This document shows, one piece after another, positions 49,345 to 57,642 of a stretch of 64,000 nucleotides of DNA. A program made the position numbers and the translations under genes. Each line of letters begins with the position of its first letter. The first letter of the stretch is position 1. This DNA comes from Erythrobacter sp. AP23 (lineage in GTDB: Bacteria > Pseudomonadota > Alphaproteobacteria > Sphingomonadales > Sphingomonadaceae), in NCBI RefSeq assembly GCF_001542855.1, contig NZ_LNBY01000004.1:1-64000 (forward strand), written 5' to 3'. Under the pieces are notes generated by a model. It was not told where the DNA came from, ran no database searches, and was given only the letters and a program-made list of their open reading frames with translations.

Positions 49345-50691
49345 TCAGCGCCTGTCTCGCGTCAGCATGCTGTCGGCCTGGAGCGCGCTCCACCCATATG
49401 CGAAAACGACTGCGCAAAGCGCGACGATCAGACCGAAGCCCAGCCAGTCCGAGACGTTGTACAGCAAGACGCCGAGCGCAGGGGCATAGATGAAACTCGC
49501 CCCTGCGACCGAGGCTGTGACGCCGCCCGCTTGGCCCTGCTCGGCGCGCGTGACCGCCAGCGATGTGCCCGACGTATTGCCGGGGCGAAACAGGCCGAAT
49601 CCCAGCGAGGCGATCGAATAGCCGAGCGCGATCGTGTGCAGGTTCTGCCCCAGGCCCAACACAATCGTGCCGAGGGCCGCAATCGCAATGCCCCATAGCG
49701 ATGCCGCGCGCGGGCCGAGATCGAGCCGCGGGATTAGCCCCCATTGGGCGAGCAGGGTGGCAATGGCGCCGGACATGAGGACGAGGCCGACCGGGCCTGC
49801 CCCGGCAGTCGGATCGCCGCGCAATCCGAGCCGGTCGAGCACGAGGAAGCCGGCAATTCCGAGAATCATTGCCTGGGCGTGCCCGCCGATCAGGCCCGAT
49901 ACGACCCATGGGCGCAGCCGCGGTTCGAACCAGCGCAATTTTGCCGGGGCGCTCTCGTCCTCTTCCTGCTCGTCCTTCGAAACCTCGGCGGTAGGACTGC
50001 CGGAATAGGGCGCGTCAAAGGCGCTGCCCCTGGCCGGGAATTGCGGCTCGTCATTGGGTAGCCGCAGACGCAGGGCGACCAGGGTGGCCGTCCCGATCAG
50101 CGCAAAGATCAGGAAGGGGCCGGCAAGACCGAAGAACGGAAGCACCATCAGCGGGGCGAGCGCAGGGCCGATGACCGTCCCCAGGCCGAAGCTGGACGCG
50201 ATCAGCGAGAGGGCCTGCGTACGTTCCGATCGCGGGGTACGGCTGGCGACATAGGCCTGAACCGCGGGCGGAGCGGCGCTGCCGAAGCCGCCGTAGAGGC
50301 TTCTTGCCGTAGCGAAGAGCAGCAAGGCCCAGAATGCCGCGAGGAAGCCGGCGAGGCCCAGCCACAGTATGATTCCGCACAGCAGGAAACTGGCGATGAA
50401 ACCGAGCATGCCGAGGGCCATCATCGCCTTGCGCCCGCGCCTGTCCGAGCGCTGTGCCCAGATCGGTGCGCAGATCACCCAAAGCAGAGCCGACCAGCTA
50501 TAGGCGAGGCTGATCCAAACGTCCTCGACCCCCAGCGACGTTCCGATCGATGGCATTACCGACTGCATCGCGGTGTTCCCCGCAGCAGTGGTCAGCATCA
50601 CCGCGAAGAGCAGCGCCATGCGCGCACGCGGGATGGCTCTCGGTCCTTCTCGTGGCGGCGCTGCAGAGCTGGTAGGGTCGACATCGGCCAT
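49345..50691 (-). CDS. MFS transporter
   Basis: A 448-residue exporter with about twelve hydrophobic helices. The loop between helices 2 and 3 reads IWAQRSDRRGRKAMM, a motif-A variant, and GSAAPPAVQAYVASRTPRSERTQAL follows, typical of the TetA-like drug exporter branch. A central cytoplasmic loop is acidic (SKDEQEEDESAPAK). The start at 50691 (MADVDPTSS) gives a normal-length protein; an upstream continuation to 51072 is opposite the methyltransferase gene and is rejected. Substrate unknown. Confidence 0.85.
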   Translation of the reverse strand: MADVDPTSSAAPPREGPRAIPRARMALLFAVMLTTAAGNTAMQSVMPSIGTSLGVEDVWISLAYSWSALLWVICAPIWAQRSDRRGRKAMMALGMLGFIASFLLCGIILWLGLAGFLAAFWALLLFATARSLYGGFGSAAPPAVQAYVASRTPRSERTQALSLIASSFGLGTVIGPALAPLMVLPFFGLAGPFLIFALIGTATLVALRLRLPNDEPQFPARGSAFDAPYSGSPTAEVSKDEQEEDESAPAKLRWFEPRLRPWVVSGLIGGHAQAMILGIAGFLVLDRLGLRGDPTAGAGPVGLVLMSGAIATLLAQWGLIPRLDLGPRAASLWGIAIAALGTIVLGLGQNLHTIALGYSIASLGFGLFRPGNTSGTSLAVTRAEQGQAGGVTASVAGASFIYAPALGVLLYNVSDWLGFGLIVALCAVVFAYGWSALQADSMLTRDRR

Positions 50692-50759
50692 CGCACCGGC
50701 GGTAGGCCGGTGCCCGTCAGCTTGCAATGGCGCAGCGGGCCTGCCAGACCGGCGGGCCA

Positions 50760-50789
50760 ATGAAACAACCACAGGGTTTGCGATTTTGA
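50760..50789 (+). CDS. candidate 9-residue leader ORF before the methyltransferase
   Basis: ATG at 50760 opens MKQPQGLRF and stops at TGA 50787-50789. That TGA overlaps a TTG (50786-50788) that is the only plausible nearby start of the next gene, giving TTGA, the same geometry as the ATGA couplings elsewhere. If translated, it may bring ribosomes to the weak TTG. Confidence 0.3.
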   Translation: MKQPQGLRF

Positions 50790-51421
50790 CCGGACAACAG
50801 GGCCTTGGTGTCATCGAGCGCACAAGCTTGCGCAAACGCGCGGCACGCTTTTTCGGCCAATGGGGCGTGTTCTTTCGCGGATTTCTCGAAGAGCCTCGCA
50901 TGGTCGGCTCGATCATCCCCTCCTCGCGATTCACCATCCGCAAGATGCTGGCGCCGGTCGACTGGGAGCAGTGCGAAGTCTTCGTCGAATACGGGCCGGG
51001 CGTGGGTACCTTCTGCCAGCCCGTACTCGATCGGATGCGGCGCGATGCAACGCTGATCGTGATCGATACCAATCCGCTCTACATCGACTATCTGCGCAAG
51101 CACTTCCGCGACAGCCGGTTCCATGCGGTCCACGGCTCGGCGGCGGATGTCGTCGAGATCGTCAAGGCGCACGGCCACGACCATGCGGATTACGTCTTGT
51201 CGGGGCTGCCATTTTCGACGCTGCCCGAAGGGGTCGGCCCGGCGATTGCCAAGGCGACTCACGAAGTGATCCGCCCGGGCGGAGCATTTCTCGTCTACCA
51301 GTTCTCAGCCAAGGCGCGCGACCTCATGGCGAAGCACTTCCGCCGGATCGATCGCGGATTCGAGCCGTGGAACGTGCTCCCCTGCCAGCTTTTCTGGGGC
51401 TGGAAGGATCGTCGGGGCTAG
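50786..51421 (+). CDS. class I SAM methyltransferase, phospholipid N-methyltransferase-like
   Basis: A roughly 211-residue Rossmann methyltransferase. The SAM loop is VEYGPGVGTFCQPVL near residue 70, the acidic tip VIDTNPLYIDYL comes next, and SGLPFSTLPEG carries the catalytic-region motif. The pattern, with a basic N-terminal helix (TSLRKRAARFFGQW) and FLEEPRMVGSIIPSS, matches PmtA-like enzymes that methylate phosphatidylethanolamine; KsgA-like RNA methyltransferases are the alternative. No ATG exists at the proper place: the first in-frame candidate is the TTG at 50786, just after a tiny leader ORF. Divergent from the MFS gene; its stop shares CTAG with the next minus-strand gene. Confidence 0.82.
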   Translation: MTGQQGLGVIERTSLRKRAARFFGQWGVFFRGFLEEPRMVGSIIPSSRFTIRKMLAPVDWEQCEVFVEYGPGVGTFCQPVLDRMRRDATLIVIDTNPLYIDYLRKHFRDSRFHAVHGSAADVVEIVKAHGHDHADYVLSGLPFSTLPEGVGPAIAKATHEVIRPGGAFLVYQFSAKARDLMAKHFRRIDRGFEPWNVLPCQLFWGWKDRRG

Positions 51422-52242
51422 TTGTTGGTCGGCGGAAGCGGTGCGGCCTTCAACCTGTTGAATTGGGTGTGCGCCGCGGCGAGAACGCAGGCAGTCACCA
51501 CGATCATCGCCGCGCTGAGCAGCCCCGAAATGACTGCTTCGCCGAGCAATGCCGCCTGTTCACCCGCAAGGGCGAAGATCAGCCCCAGGACCAGCGAGAT
51601 GACCGTCGACAGCACGATGAACGCGACGATCAAGAGCAGGTAGAAGAAGAACAGCCTTAGGCTGTTGCCGGCGGTCAACGACCATGACCTTTGCAACGCC
51701 TTGATGGGATTGAGTTCGCCCTCGATCGCGATTACCGGCGCCGCGAGTGAGAGCTTTGTCACGATGTAGCAGACCACCACGAATGCGATCACTGCCCCGA
51801 GTACTGCCAGCGCGCGCAATCCCGTAACGGCGCCGAGGCCAACGAGCAGGGTTACGGCAATCGCGATCAGGGCCGTTTGCAGCAGTTGAGCGCCGACATA
51901 TGACGGGACCGATTTCGCGCCCGTCGACAAGGCCTCGCCCACGGTCGGATTGGCCCTTCGCCGTACCAGCGCCAGCATGGCCAGGAGCCCTGCGCCCTGT
52001 ATCAGAGCAAGGATGAGGAATACCCACCAGTAGCTGGCGTAAAGATCGTTTATCGCGGCCATCATGGCATCGAAATTGCCGCTCGCCTGCGCATCTTCCA
52101 GATTTCCCATTTCGGGAAGCGCGATGGCAATCCCGGCGTTGGGCAAGAAGATGAACACACCGGCTATGACCGCCAGCAGTCCCAGATTGCGCGACATAAG
52201 CCCGGTTGTATCCTTCCAGGCGGTGTCGAGATCGAATTTCAT
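51418..52242 (-). CDS. multi-pass membrane protein of unknown function
   Basis: A 274-residue protein with about six hydrophobic helices. The opening [31 protein letters not shown] and the later [22 protein letters not shown] segment resemble the DUF-type or YciC-like membrane proteins related to the membrane domain of some glycerophosphodiester phosphodiesterases. It may shape or transport lipids, but I cannot name its function. The C-terminus is short and proline-rich. It is divergent from lipB by 59 bases and convergent with the methyltransferase at CTAG. Confidence 0.7.
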   Translation of the reverse strand: MKFDLDTAWKDTTGLMSRNLGLLAVIAGVFIFLPNAGIAIALPEMGNLEDAQASGNFDAMMAAINDLYASYWWVFLILALIQGAGLLAMLALVRRRANPTVGEALSTGAKSVPSYVGAQLLQTALIAIAVTLLVGLGAVTGLRALAVLGAVIAFVVVCYIVTKLSLAAPVIAIEGELNPIKALQRSWSLTAGNSLRLFFFYLLLIVAFIVLSTVISLVLGLIFALAGEQAALLGEAVISGLLSAAMIVVTACVLAAAHTQFNRLKAAPLPPTNN

Positions 52243-52301
52243 TCAGTGGTACTCCCGTTTGCCCCTTGATAAGCGCTTCGCCAGTCGCCACGCAATCGCG
52301 C

Positions 52302-52973
52302 ATGTCGCCCCATGTTCCCGAAACGATCGAGTGGCGCGCCGAGCAGAGCCGGATCGGCTATCGCGATGCGCTGAACGAAATGACAGACCGCAATCGCGCG
52401 ATCGCCGAAGGGAAGGCGCGCGAAATGGTCTGGTTGCTGGAACACCCACCTGTTTATACCGCCGGCACCAGCGCCGACGCGGCTGAATTGCTCGATCCTC
52501 GCTTCGAGGTGGTGGAGGCTGGGCGTGGCGGGCGCTACACCTATCACGGGCCGGGCCAGCGCGTCGGCTATGTGATGCTCGATCTCAAGGAACGCGGCCG
52601 CGATGTACGCTGTTTCGTCCATTCGCTCGAGGGGTGGGTCATCGCGACCCTCGCCGATATCGGCGTCGAAAGCTGGCGGAGCGAGGGGCGGATCGGGATC
52701 TGGACGCGCGATATCGACGGAGGGGAAGCGAAGATCGGAGCGATCGGCGTGCGCGTGCGGCGCTGGGTAACGATGCACGGCTTTTCGGTGAACCTGGCCC
52801 CCGATCTGGCGCATTTCGCGGGAATCGTGCCGTGTGGAATCGAGGAATTCGGCGTTACCAGCCTCGCGCGGCTCGGAATCGATCTTGCACCCGCCGCATT
52901 CGATGAGGCATTGCAGGCCCGCTTCGGCGATTTCCTCGGGGCGCTTGAAGGAAAGGGCTGCGCACTGCCATGA
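52302..52973 (+). CDS. lipB: octanoyltransferase
   Basis: A 223-residue LipB that moves octanoyl groups from acyl carrier protein to lipoyl domains, the first step of lipoate synthesis. The catalytic Lys144 lies in [12 protein letters not shown] and Cys178 in [12 protein letters not shown], with the substrate-loop motif [11 protein letters not shown] and [12 protein letters not shown] upstream. The ATG at 52302 gives the family length; an earlier frame extension is opposite the divergent gene. The stop overlaps the ATG of a lipoprotein gene as ATGA. lipA is not in the window. Confidence 0.94.
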   Translation: MSPHVPETIEWRAEQSRIGYRDALNEMTDRNRAIAEGKAREMVWLLEHPPVYTAGTSADAAELLDPRFEVVEAGRGGRYTYHGPGQRVGYVMLDLKERGRDVRCFVHSLEGWVIATLADIGVESWRSEGRIGIWTRDIDGGEAKIGAIGVRVRRWVTMHGFSVNLAPDLAHFAGIVPCGIEEFGVTSLARLGIDLAPAAFDEALQARFGDFLGALEGKGCALP

Positions 52974-53284
52974 TGTCTAGACCCACCGCTGTGCTCCTCG
53001 CAGGAGCTTTGCTGCTCTCGGCCTGCGGAGGCGACAGGCCTGCCGAGGAGTCCGCTGCAGAGGCCGAGCGCGGCGCCAAGGGTGAGGTCATCGGCGGCAC
53101 GATCAGCGATGAAATGATCCCGCTCGACCGGTTGCGGTCGCAGTCGCCACCGGTGCGCCAAGAGCAATCATCGTCATCCGCTGCGCCGACGAGCAGCGAG
53201 CAGATTTCACCCGAGCCGGAGCCCGAGAGCCTTTCCCTCTCCGATACAGAGGATGGGGCGGGCGAGGAACCCGCCGCGGATTAG
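52970..53284 (+). CDS. small lipoprotein, unknown function
   Basis: A 104-residue exported lipoprotein, coupled to lipB by ATGA (an in-frame ATG at 52973 is alternative). The signal ends in the lipobox LLLSAC, so Cys19 is the lipid anchor. The rest is low-complexity, Ser/Pro/Glu-rich and probably disordered ([22 protein letters not shown]). No domain is recognised. Its stop overlaps that of the convergent CitE-like gene in TTAG. Confidence 0.72.
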   Translation: MMSRPTAVLLAGALLLSACGGDRPAEESAAEAERGAKGEVIGGTISDEMIPLDRLRSQSPPVRQEQSSSSAAPTSSEQISPEPEPESLSLSDTEDGAGEEPAAD

Positions 53285-54159
53285 TCTTCGCCGATCAGGC
53301 GCTTGGCGCGTTCGAGTTCGGCCCGGTCGACGAGCCGGTCGCCTATGGCCAGCGATGTCGCGCCGGGATTGGTGGCGAAGGCCGAGACGATCTTGAGCGC
53401 TTCGGAAACTTCGCTTTCGAGAGGAGCGAAGGCGGCATTGATCCCGGCGAGCTGCGAGGGATGAATGGCGAACATTCCCGTAAAGCCGTCGGCACGCGCG
53501 GTCTCGGCAATGCGGACCCCGGCGTCGGTATCGCGGATATCGCGAAAGGGGTGTTCGATTGCGCCGATCCCGCGGGCATGCGCGATGAGCAGCACTTGCG
53601 CGCGGACATAGGCCAAGGCGTCGCTCCAGCGCCCCGCCGGACCGCGCAAGCGCCGTGCGCCGAAGGTGTGGGCCAGGCTCACCGCATCCCACGTAAGCGC
53701 GGCGACGCGGGGATGGAGCTCGTCCGCCAACCGCCCGATCGCGAGCGCGCTGGCCGGGGTGGATCCCAGTTCGGGTAAGATGCAGGTGATGTTGGCCGCG
53801 ATGCCGTGGCGGTCCTCGATCTCGTAAAGTACCGAGGCAAGTTGGCGAATGTCCTCCGATCCACGGCAATGCGACAGAACCACGCCATGCGGGGTACCTT
53901 CCATTGCGGCATCGAGATCTTCGCGCCAGTCGGCGGAATCCATCGCGCTGATCCGAACCCAACGTTCGAATTTGCGCGCAGCGACGACCTGTTCACGGTG
54001 CGATCGCAACCAGTTTGTCGCCTCGGTCCGCGCCTTTGCCCGGTGCGCGGGCGGCATTGCGCGCGCGAGATCCAGCACCACGGCATCGGCGCCCGACCCG
54101 GCTATCGAGTCGAGCGCCTTGTCGTTATCCGGCGGGACCAGGATCCACGAGCGCATCAT
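53281..54159 (-). CDS. divergent HpcH/HpaI (CitE-like) lyase family protein
   Basis: A 292-residue TIM-barrel protein of the citrate-lyase-beta/HpcH family, which cleaves or forms acyl-CoA esters. It has the opening RSWILVPPDNDKALDSIAGSGADAVVLDL and VRISAMDS, matching the family Arg. But two metal-binding parts are changed: the usual LEDAV after VVLDL is LARAM, and the GAEDL acidic strand is WDAVSL. It may thus have lost or altered catalysis. Likely single gene between a lipoprotein and an ene-reductase. Alternatives are a pseudo-enzyme or a protein with a shifted ligand set. Confidence 0.75.
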   Translation of the reverse strand: MMRSWILVPPDNDKALDSIAGSGADAVVLDLARAMPPAHRAKARTEATNWLRSHREQVVAARKFERWVRISAMDSADWREDLDAAMEGTPHGVVLSHCRGSEDIRQLASVLYEIEDRHGIAANITCILPELGSTPASALAIGRLADELHPRVAALTWDAVSLAHTFGARRLRGPAGRWSDALAYVRAQVLLIAHARGIGAIEHPFRDIRDTDAGVRIAETARADGFTGMFAIHPSQLAGINAAFAPLESEVSEALKIVSAFATNPGATSLAIGDRLVDRAELERAKRLIGED

Positions 54160-54187
54160 CGTCTCCAGTCGAATGCCGCAGGGCGAA

Positions 54188-55300
54188 TCACTCGGCCGCA
54201 GCGGGTTCTTGTTCGGTCAGCGTCGGGTAATCGATATAACCCTCCGGACCTTGACCATACCAGCTATGCGGTACGTTTACATTGGGTGCGATTTCGGCGC
54301 CGAAGCGGAATCGCCGGGGCAGGTCTGGATTGGAGATGAAATCGCGGCCCCAACTGACCGCGTCGGTCCGACCGGCCTCGATATCCGACACGGCCTGTTC
54401 GGGTGAGTAATCGCTGTTGAGGATGAGAGCGCCTGAATAGACCTGCCGGATGAGTGGGCTCTGCTTGGGCACCTCGGTGCTGCCGAAGGTTCCGTCGGGT
54501 CCCGGCTCGCGCAGTTCGAGGAAGGCCACGCCAAGCTCTTCGATCACCTTTGCCGCCGCGCCGAAGGTGACCGCCGGGTTGCTGTCGTCGCAGCCCTGCG
54601 TTTCGCCATTGGGCGAAAGGCGCACTCCGACGCGATTGGCCCCCCAGACGTCGATCAATGCGGTCAGGACCTCGCGCAGGAAGCGCGTCCGATTCTCCGG
54701 GCTACCGCCATACTCGTCCGTGCGAAGATTGGTGCTGTCGCGCAGAAACTGGTCGACGAGATAGCCATTGGCGCCATGAAGCTGGACGCCGTCGAAGCCG
54801 GCCTTTTTCGCGTTCTCGGCGGCGTGGCGATAGTCTTCGACGATCCGCTTGATGTCCTCGGTACTCGCCTCGCGTGCCTGTTCGTAATCCTTGCGACCTT
54901 CGAAAGTGTGCGCATGGCCGGGCGCGGTTGTCGCGCTGGCCGAGACCGGCGGTTTGCCGCCCAGGAACAGCGGGTGGACCAGGCGGCCCATATGCCACAG
55001 CTGAAGGACGATCAGCCCGCCTTCCTCGTGGACGGCATCGGTCACCTGCTTCCAGCCTTCGACCTGTTCCTCGCTCCAGATACCCGGGGCGGCGGGCCAG
55101 CCGAGTCCTTCCACGCTGATGCCGGTGGCTTCGGAAATGATCAGCCCTGCGCTTGCCCGCTGGCGATAGTAAGTCGCCATCATCTCGTTCGGCACCGATC
55201 CGGGCTGGGTCGAGCGACCGCGCGTAAGTGGCGCCATGAAGACGCGGTTCTTGGCTTCGAGGGCACCCATGGTGAGCGGCTGGAACAGGGTATCGTGCAT
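54188..55300 (-). CDS. Old Yellow Enzyme-family ene-reductase, NemA-like
   Basis: A 370-residue FMN-dependent alkene reductase that reduces activated C=C bonds, nitro compounds or maleimides with NAD(P)H. Motifs: FMAPLTRGRS near residue 24 (FMN cradle), QLWHMGRLVHP near 98, and the His-Gly-Asn pair in FDGVQLHGANGYLVDQFLRDSTN near 173. The ATG at 55300 (MHDTLFQ) has AAGGAA upstream. OYEs detoxify electrophiles. It is divergent from the EamA transporter. No regulator of the NemR type lies next to it. Confidence 0.92.
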   Translation of the reverse strand: MHDTLFQPLTMGALEAKNRVFMAPLTRGRSTQPGSVPNEMMATYYRQRASAGLIISEATGISVEGLGWPAAPGIWSEEQVEGWKQVTDAVHEEGGLIVLQLWHMGRLVHPLFLGGKPPVSASATTAPGHAHTFEGRKDYEQAREASTEDIKRIVEDYRHAAENAKKAGFDGVQLHGANGYLVDQFLRDSTNLRTDEYGGSPENRTRFLREVLTALIDVWGANRVGVRLSPNGETQGCDDSNPAVTFGAAAKVIEELGVAFLELREPGPDGTFGSTEVPKQSPLIRQVYSGALILNSDYSPEQAVSDIEAGRTDAVSWGRDFISNPDLPRRFRFGAEIAPNVNVPHSWYGQGPEGYIDYPTLTEQEPAAAE

Positions 55301-55354
55301 GCGGGACAATTCCTTTTTGCTGGCGCGGCTTGGCCAGTGAGCTAGGTGCGGGCC

Positions 55355-56263
55355 ATGGGCAGCGCAACCGCCACGCCGGACAAGAATGGCTTTCAGCCCG
55401 GTGCATGGCACTTTGCTGCGCTGATCGCCGGGAACGTCGCCCTGGCGCTGGGGCCGTGGCTCGTTCGCCTGGCCGATACCGGACCGGTCGCGGCCGCATT
55501 CTGGCGCCTGCTGCTACCGGTGCCGATCCTGGCCTTGCTCGCTTGGCGGGCACGCTCGGCGGCGCCGTTGGACCGGAAACTCGCGTTGCTGTGCGTGTTT
55601 GCCGGCGGGTTCTTTGCCCTCGATCTTGCCAGCTGGCATGTCGGGATCGAGCGGACACGCCTCGCCAATGCAGTTCTGTTCGGCAATTCGGGAGGCGTAA
55701 TCCTGATGGTCTGGGGGCTTGTCGCAGCGCGCCGCGCACCTACGGGACAAGAGGCTGGGGGCGTGCTGGCGGCCCTGGCTGGTGCTGCGATTCTGCTTGG
55801 CCGTAGCCTTGAGATATCGGCAGCGACATTCGTCGGAGATCTGTTCTGTCTTGCCGCAGGGGTGTTCTATGCTTGCTACCTTCTGCCCGCCCAGCGCGCA
55901 CGGACCGTACTCGGGCCGTGGATGGTCTTGCTGCTGGTGAGCCTATCGGCCTCGCCGCTGCTTTTCGGTATCGCGGTGGCGGCCGGCGAGCCCGTGCTGC
56001 CCGGTGCGGCGGGATGGACGCCGGTGCTGGTCCTCGCATTGAGCAGCCAGATCGTCGGACAGGGCCTGCTCGTCTTCTCCTTGCGCCACTTTTCGCCGCT
56101 TATCATCGGCATGGCGCTGCTGACGCAGCCCGCGATAGCGGCTCTTGTGGGCTGGTTCGCATTCGATGAGCTGCTGGTGCCGCTCGATGTGCTCGGCATG
56201 GTGCTTGTAGGTACGGCGCTGGTTCTGGCGCGAACACGCGGCAGGCTGGGGCGGGTTCGCTAG
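55355..56263 (+). CDS. EamA/DMT-family transporter
   Basis: A 302-residue protein with ten hydrophobic helices in two five-helix EamA repeats, the drug/metabolite transporter pattern. The first half has WRLLLPVPILALL and the strongly conserved FFALDLASWHVGIERTRLANA region, typical of a subgroup. It probably exports amino acids or metabolites; no specific substrate is inferred. ATG at 55355 chosen; a GTG at 55346 is in frame. Its stop is three bases from the convergent DUF2254 gene. Confidence 0.85.
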   Translation: MGSATATPDKNGFQPGAWHFAALIAGNVALALGPWLVRLADTGPVAAAFWRLLLPVPILALLAWRARSAAPLDRKLALLCVFAGGFFALDLASWHVGIERTRLANAVLFGNSGGVILMVWGLVAARRAPTGQEAGGVLAALAGAAILLGRSLEISAATFVGDLFCLAAGVFYACYLLPAQRARTVLGPWMVLLLVSLSASPLLFGIAVAAGEPVLPGAAGWTPVLVLALSSQIVGQGLLVFSLRHFSPLIIGMALLTQPAIAALVGWFAFDELLVPLDVLGMVLVGTALVLARTRGRLGRVR

Positions 56264-56266
56264 CGA

Positions 56267-57583
56267 TCACCAGAAGGCCTTGTTGAACTGGGCCACATGG
56301 GATTCGAAGCGCTCGAGATCGGGTCCGATGAGGACCAGTCTCGCCTGATCGGCCAGGCTCTCGGCCTGTTCCTTGAGCACGGCCTGCCGCCGGGCGTCGC
56401 GGATCGGTACGGCAGCATTGGCCAGCGTATCGAGCATGACCTCGGCTGCCGTCGGCGAACTTGCAACTGCACTGCGAATCGCGCCGAAGCCGCGGCTTAC
56501 GTAATGATCGAAATTGTCGGGCAGGGGGATCACCGGGCAATCGTCGGCATCTTTGCCGCAAATGTCCTTGCGCAGGTCGCGCCGCCCGATCTCCGCCGTT
56601 GCCGCTCCGAGCCAGTGTAGCGCGGTAATGGCGGTGAAGGGATCGTTGATCCCGGGCGACAGCGCGCGCAAGCCGATCTCCACCAGTTCGTCGATCAGGA
56701 ATTGCGGGTCTTGTTCGGGCGTGCGGGTGGAGCCGAGCGTAAAGCAATCGCGTGTCCTGCCCTCTATGCAGTCGGGAGTGCATCCATCGATATCCATCAA
56801 GGGCATGTCGCGGTGAACGAAATCGCCTGTGCGAACGCGCAGCGAGAAAGTGCAGCCGCAATCGCGGGCGATGGCCTCAAGTTCCTCGAAGTCGATCAGC
56901 TGTACATACCCCGTCCCCCAGGCGGTGAGCGCCTCGCCACCGCGCGGTTCGATCGCGTCGCCGAATTCGTCCTCGACCGGATAGGTTTCCCGAATGATGC
57001 GAAGCAGCCGTTCGCCGATGCCCTCCAGCACCTTGTTGATGCGAATGCTGGACGGAATGTGGTTGAGGAAGAATACCAGTACCGCAACGCACAGGCCCAT
57101 CAGCGCATAGGCGACAAGCAGCGAGAGTTGCGGTGTAAAGCCCGGGAGTGCCGTGGCCGCTGCATCGGTCGCAGCGGCAGGCGTTTCGTCCTCTGCCCGC
57201 ACCGCGCGCAATACGATCAGCGCGTAGACGAAGCTGCCGATAAAGGTCGCCAGACTCAACTGGTTGCCGCGGTCCTCCATGAAATTCGTCAGCAGGCGCG
57301 GCCCGTAATTCCCGCTGGCATAGGCGACCGCGGCAATGGTGATCGAGAATACGGTAGATGCCACCCCGATCATGCTGGCCGCCATCACGGTCAGCATGTC
57401 CGATGCACCCTTGGGTCGGGCCGGTACTAGCCAGTCGACGTCGTTCAGGAACTCGGCGAAGCCGGCACGGTCCAGCCCGACCATGCCGAAGGCCAGCACT
57501 GCTGCGATGATCGAGAACAGCGCCGGATAGAACCAGTAATTCGCGTTAAGCCGTGCCCAGAAAAAGCGTATGTCGGCGGTCAA
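56267..57583 (-). CDS. DUF2254 membrane protein
   Basis: A 438-residue protein of the DUF2254 group. Four hydrophobic segments lie in the first 190 residues (including FYPALFSIIAAVLAFGMVG and TVMAASMIGVASTVFSITIA), followed by a soluble C-terminal half carrying the family-typical RALSPGINDPFTAITAL. It also has a Cys-rich loop, DGCTPDCIEGRTRDCFTLG. The function is not known; a membrane-tethered regulatory or transport role is a guess. Nothing adjacent hints at a partner. 59 bases separate its start from the S9 peptidase stop on the same strand. Confidence 0.82.
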   Translation of the reverse strand: MTADIRFFWARLNANYWFYPALFSIIAAVLAFGMVGLDRAGFAEFLNDVDWLVPARPKGASDMLTVMAASMIGVASTVFSITIAAVAYASGNYGPRLLTNFMEDRGNQLSLATFIGSFVYALIVLRAVRAEDETPAAATDAAATALPGFTPQLSLLVAYALMGLCVAVLVFFLNHIPSSIRINKVLEGIGERLLRIIRETYPVEDEFGDAIEPRGGEALTAWGTGYVQLIDFEELEAIARDCGCTFSLRVRTGDFVHRDMPLMDIDGCTPDCIEGRTRDCFTLGSTRTPEQDPQFLIDELVEIGLRALSPGINDPFTAITALHWLGAATAEIGRRDLRKDICGKDADDCPVIPLPDNFDHYVSRGFGAIRSAVASSPTAAEVMLDTLANAAVPIRDARRQAVLKEQAESLADQARLVLIGPDLERFESHVAQFNKAFW

Positions 57584-57642
57584 GCGCGCATCCCCTGCCA
57601 GTTGCGGTCAGGGGATGAACGCGCGAATTGCGATTGGGTGCC

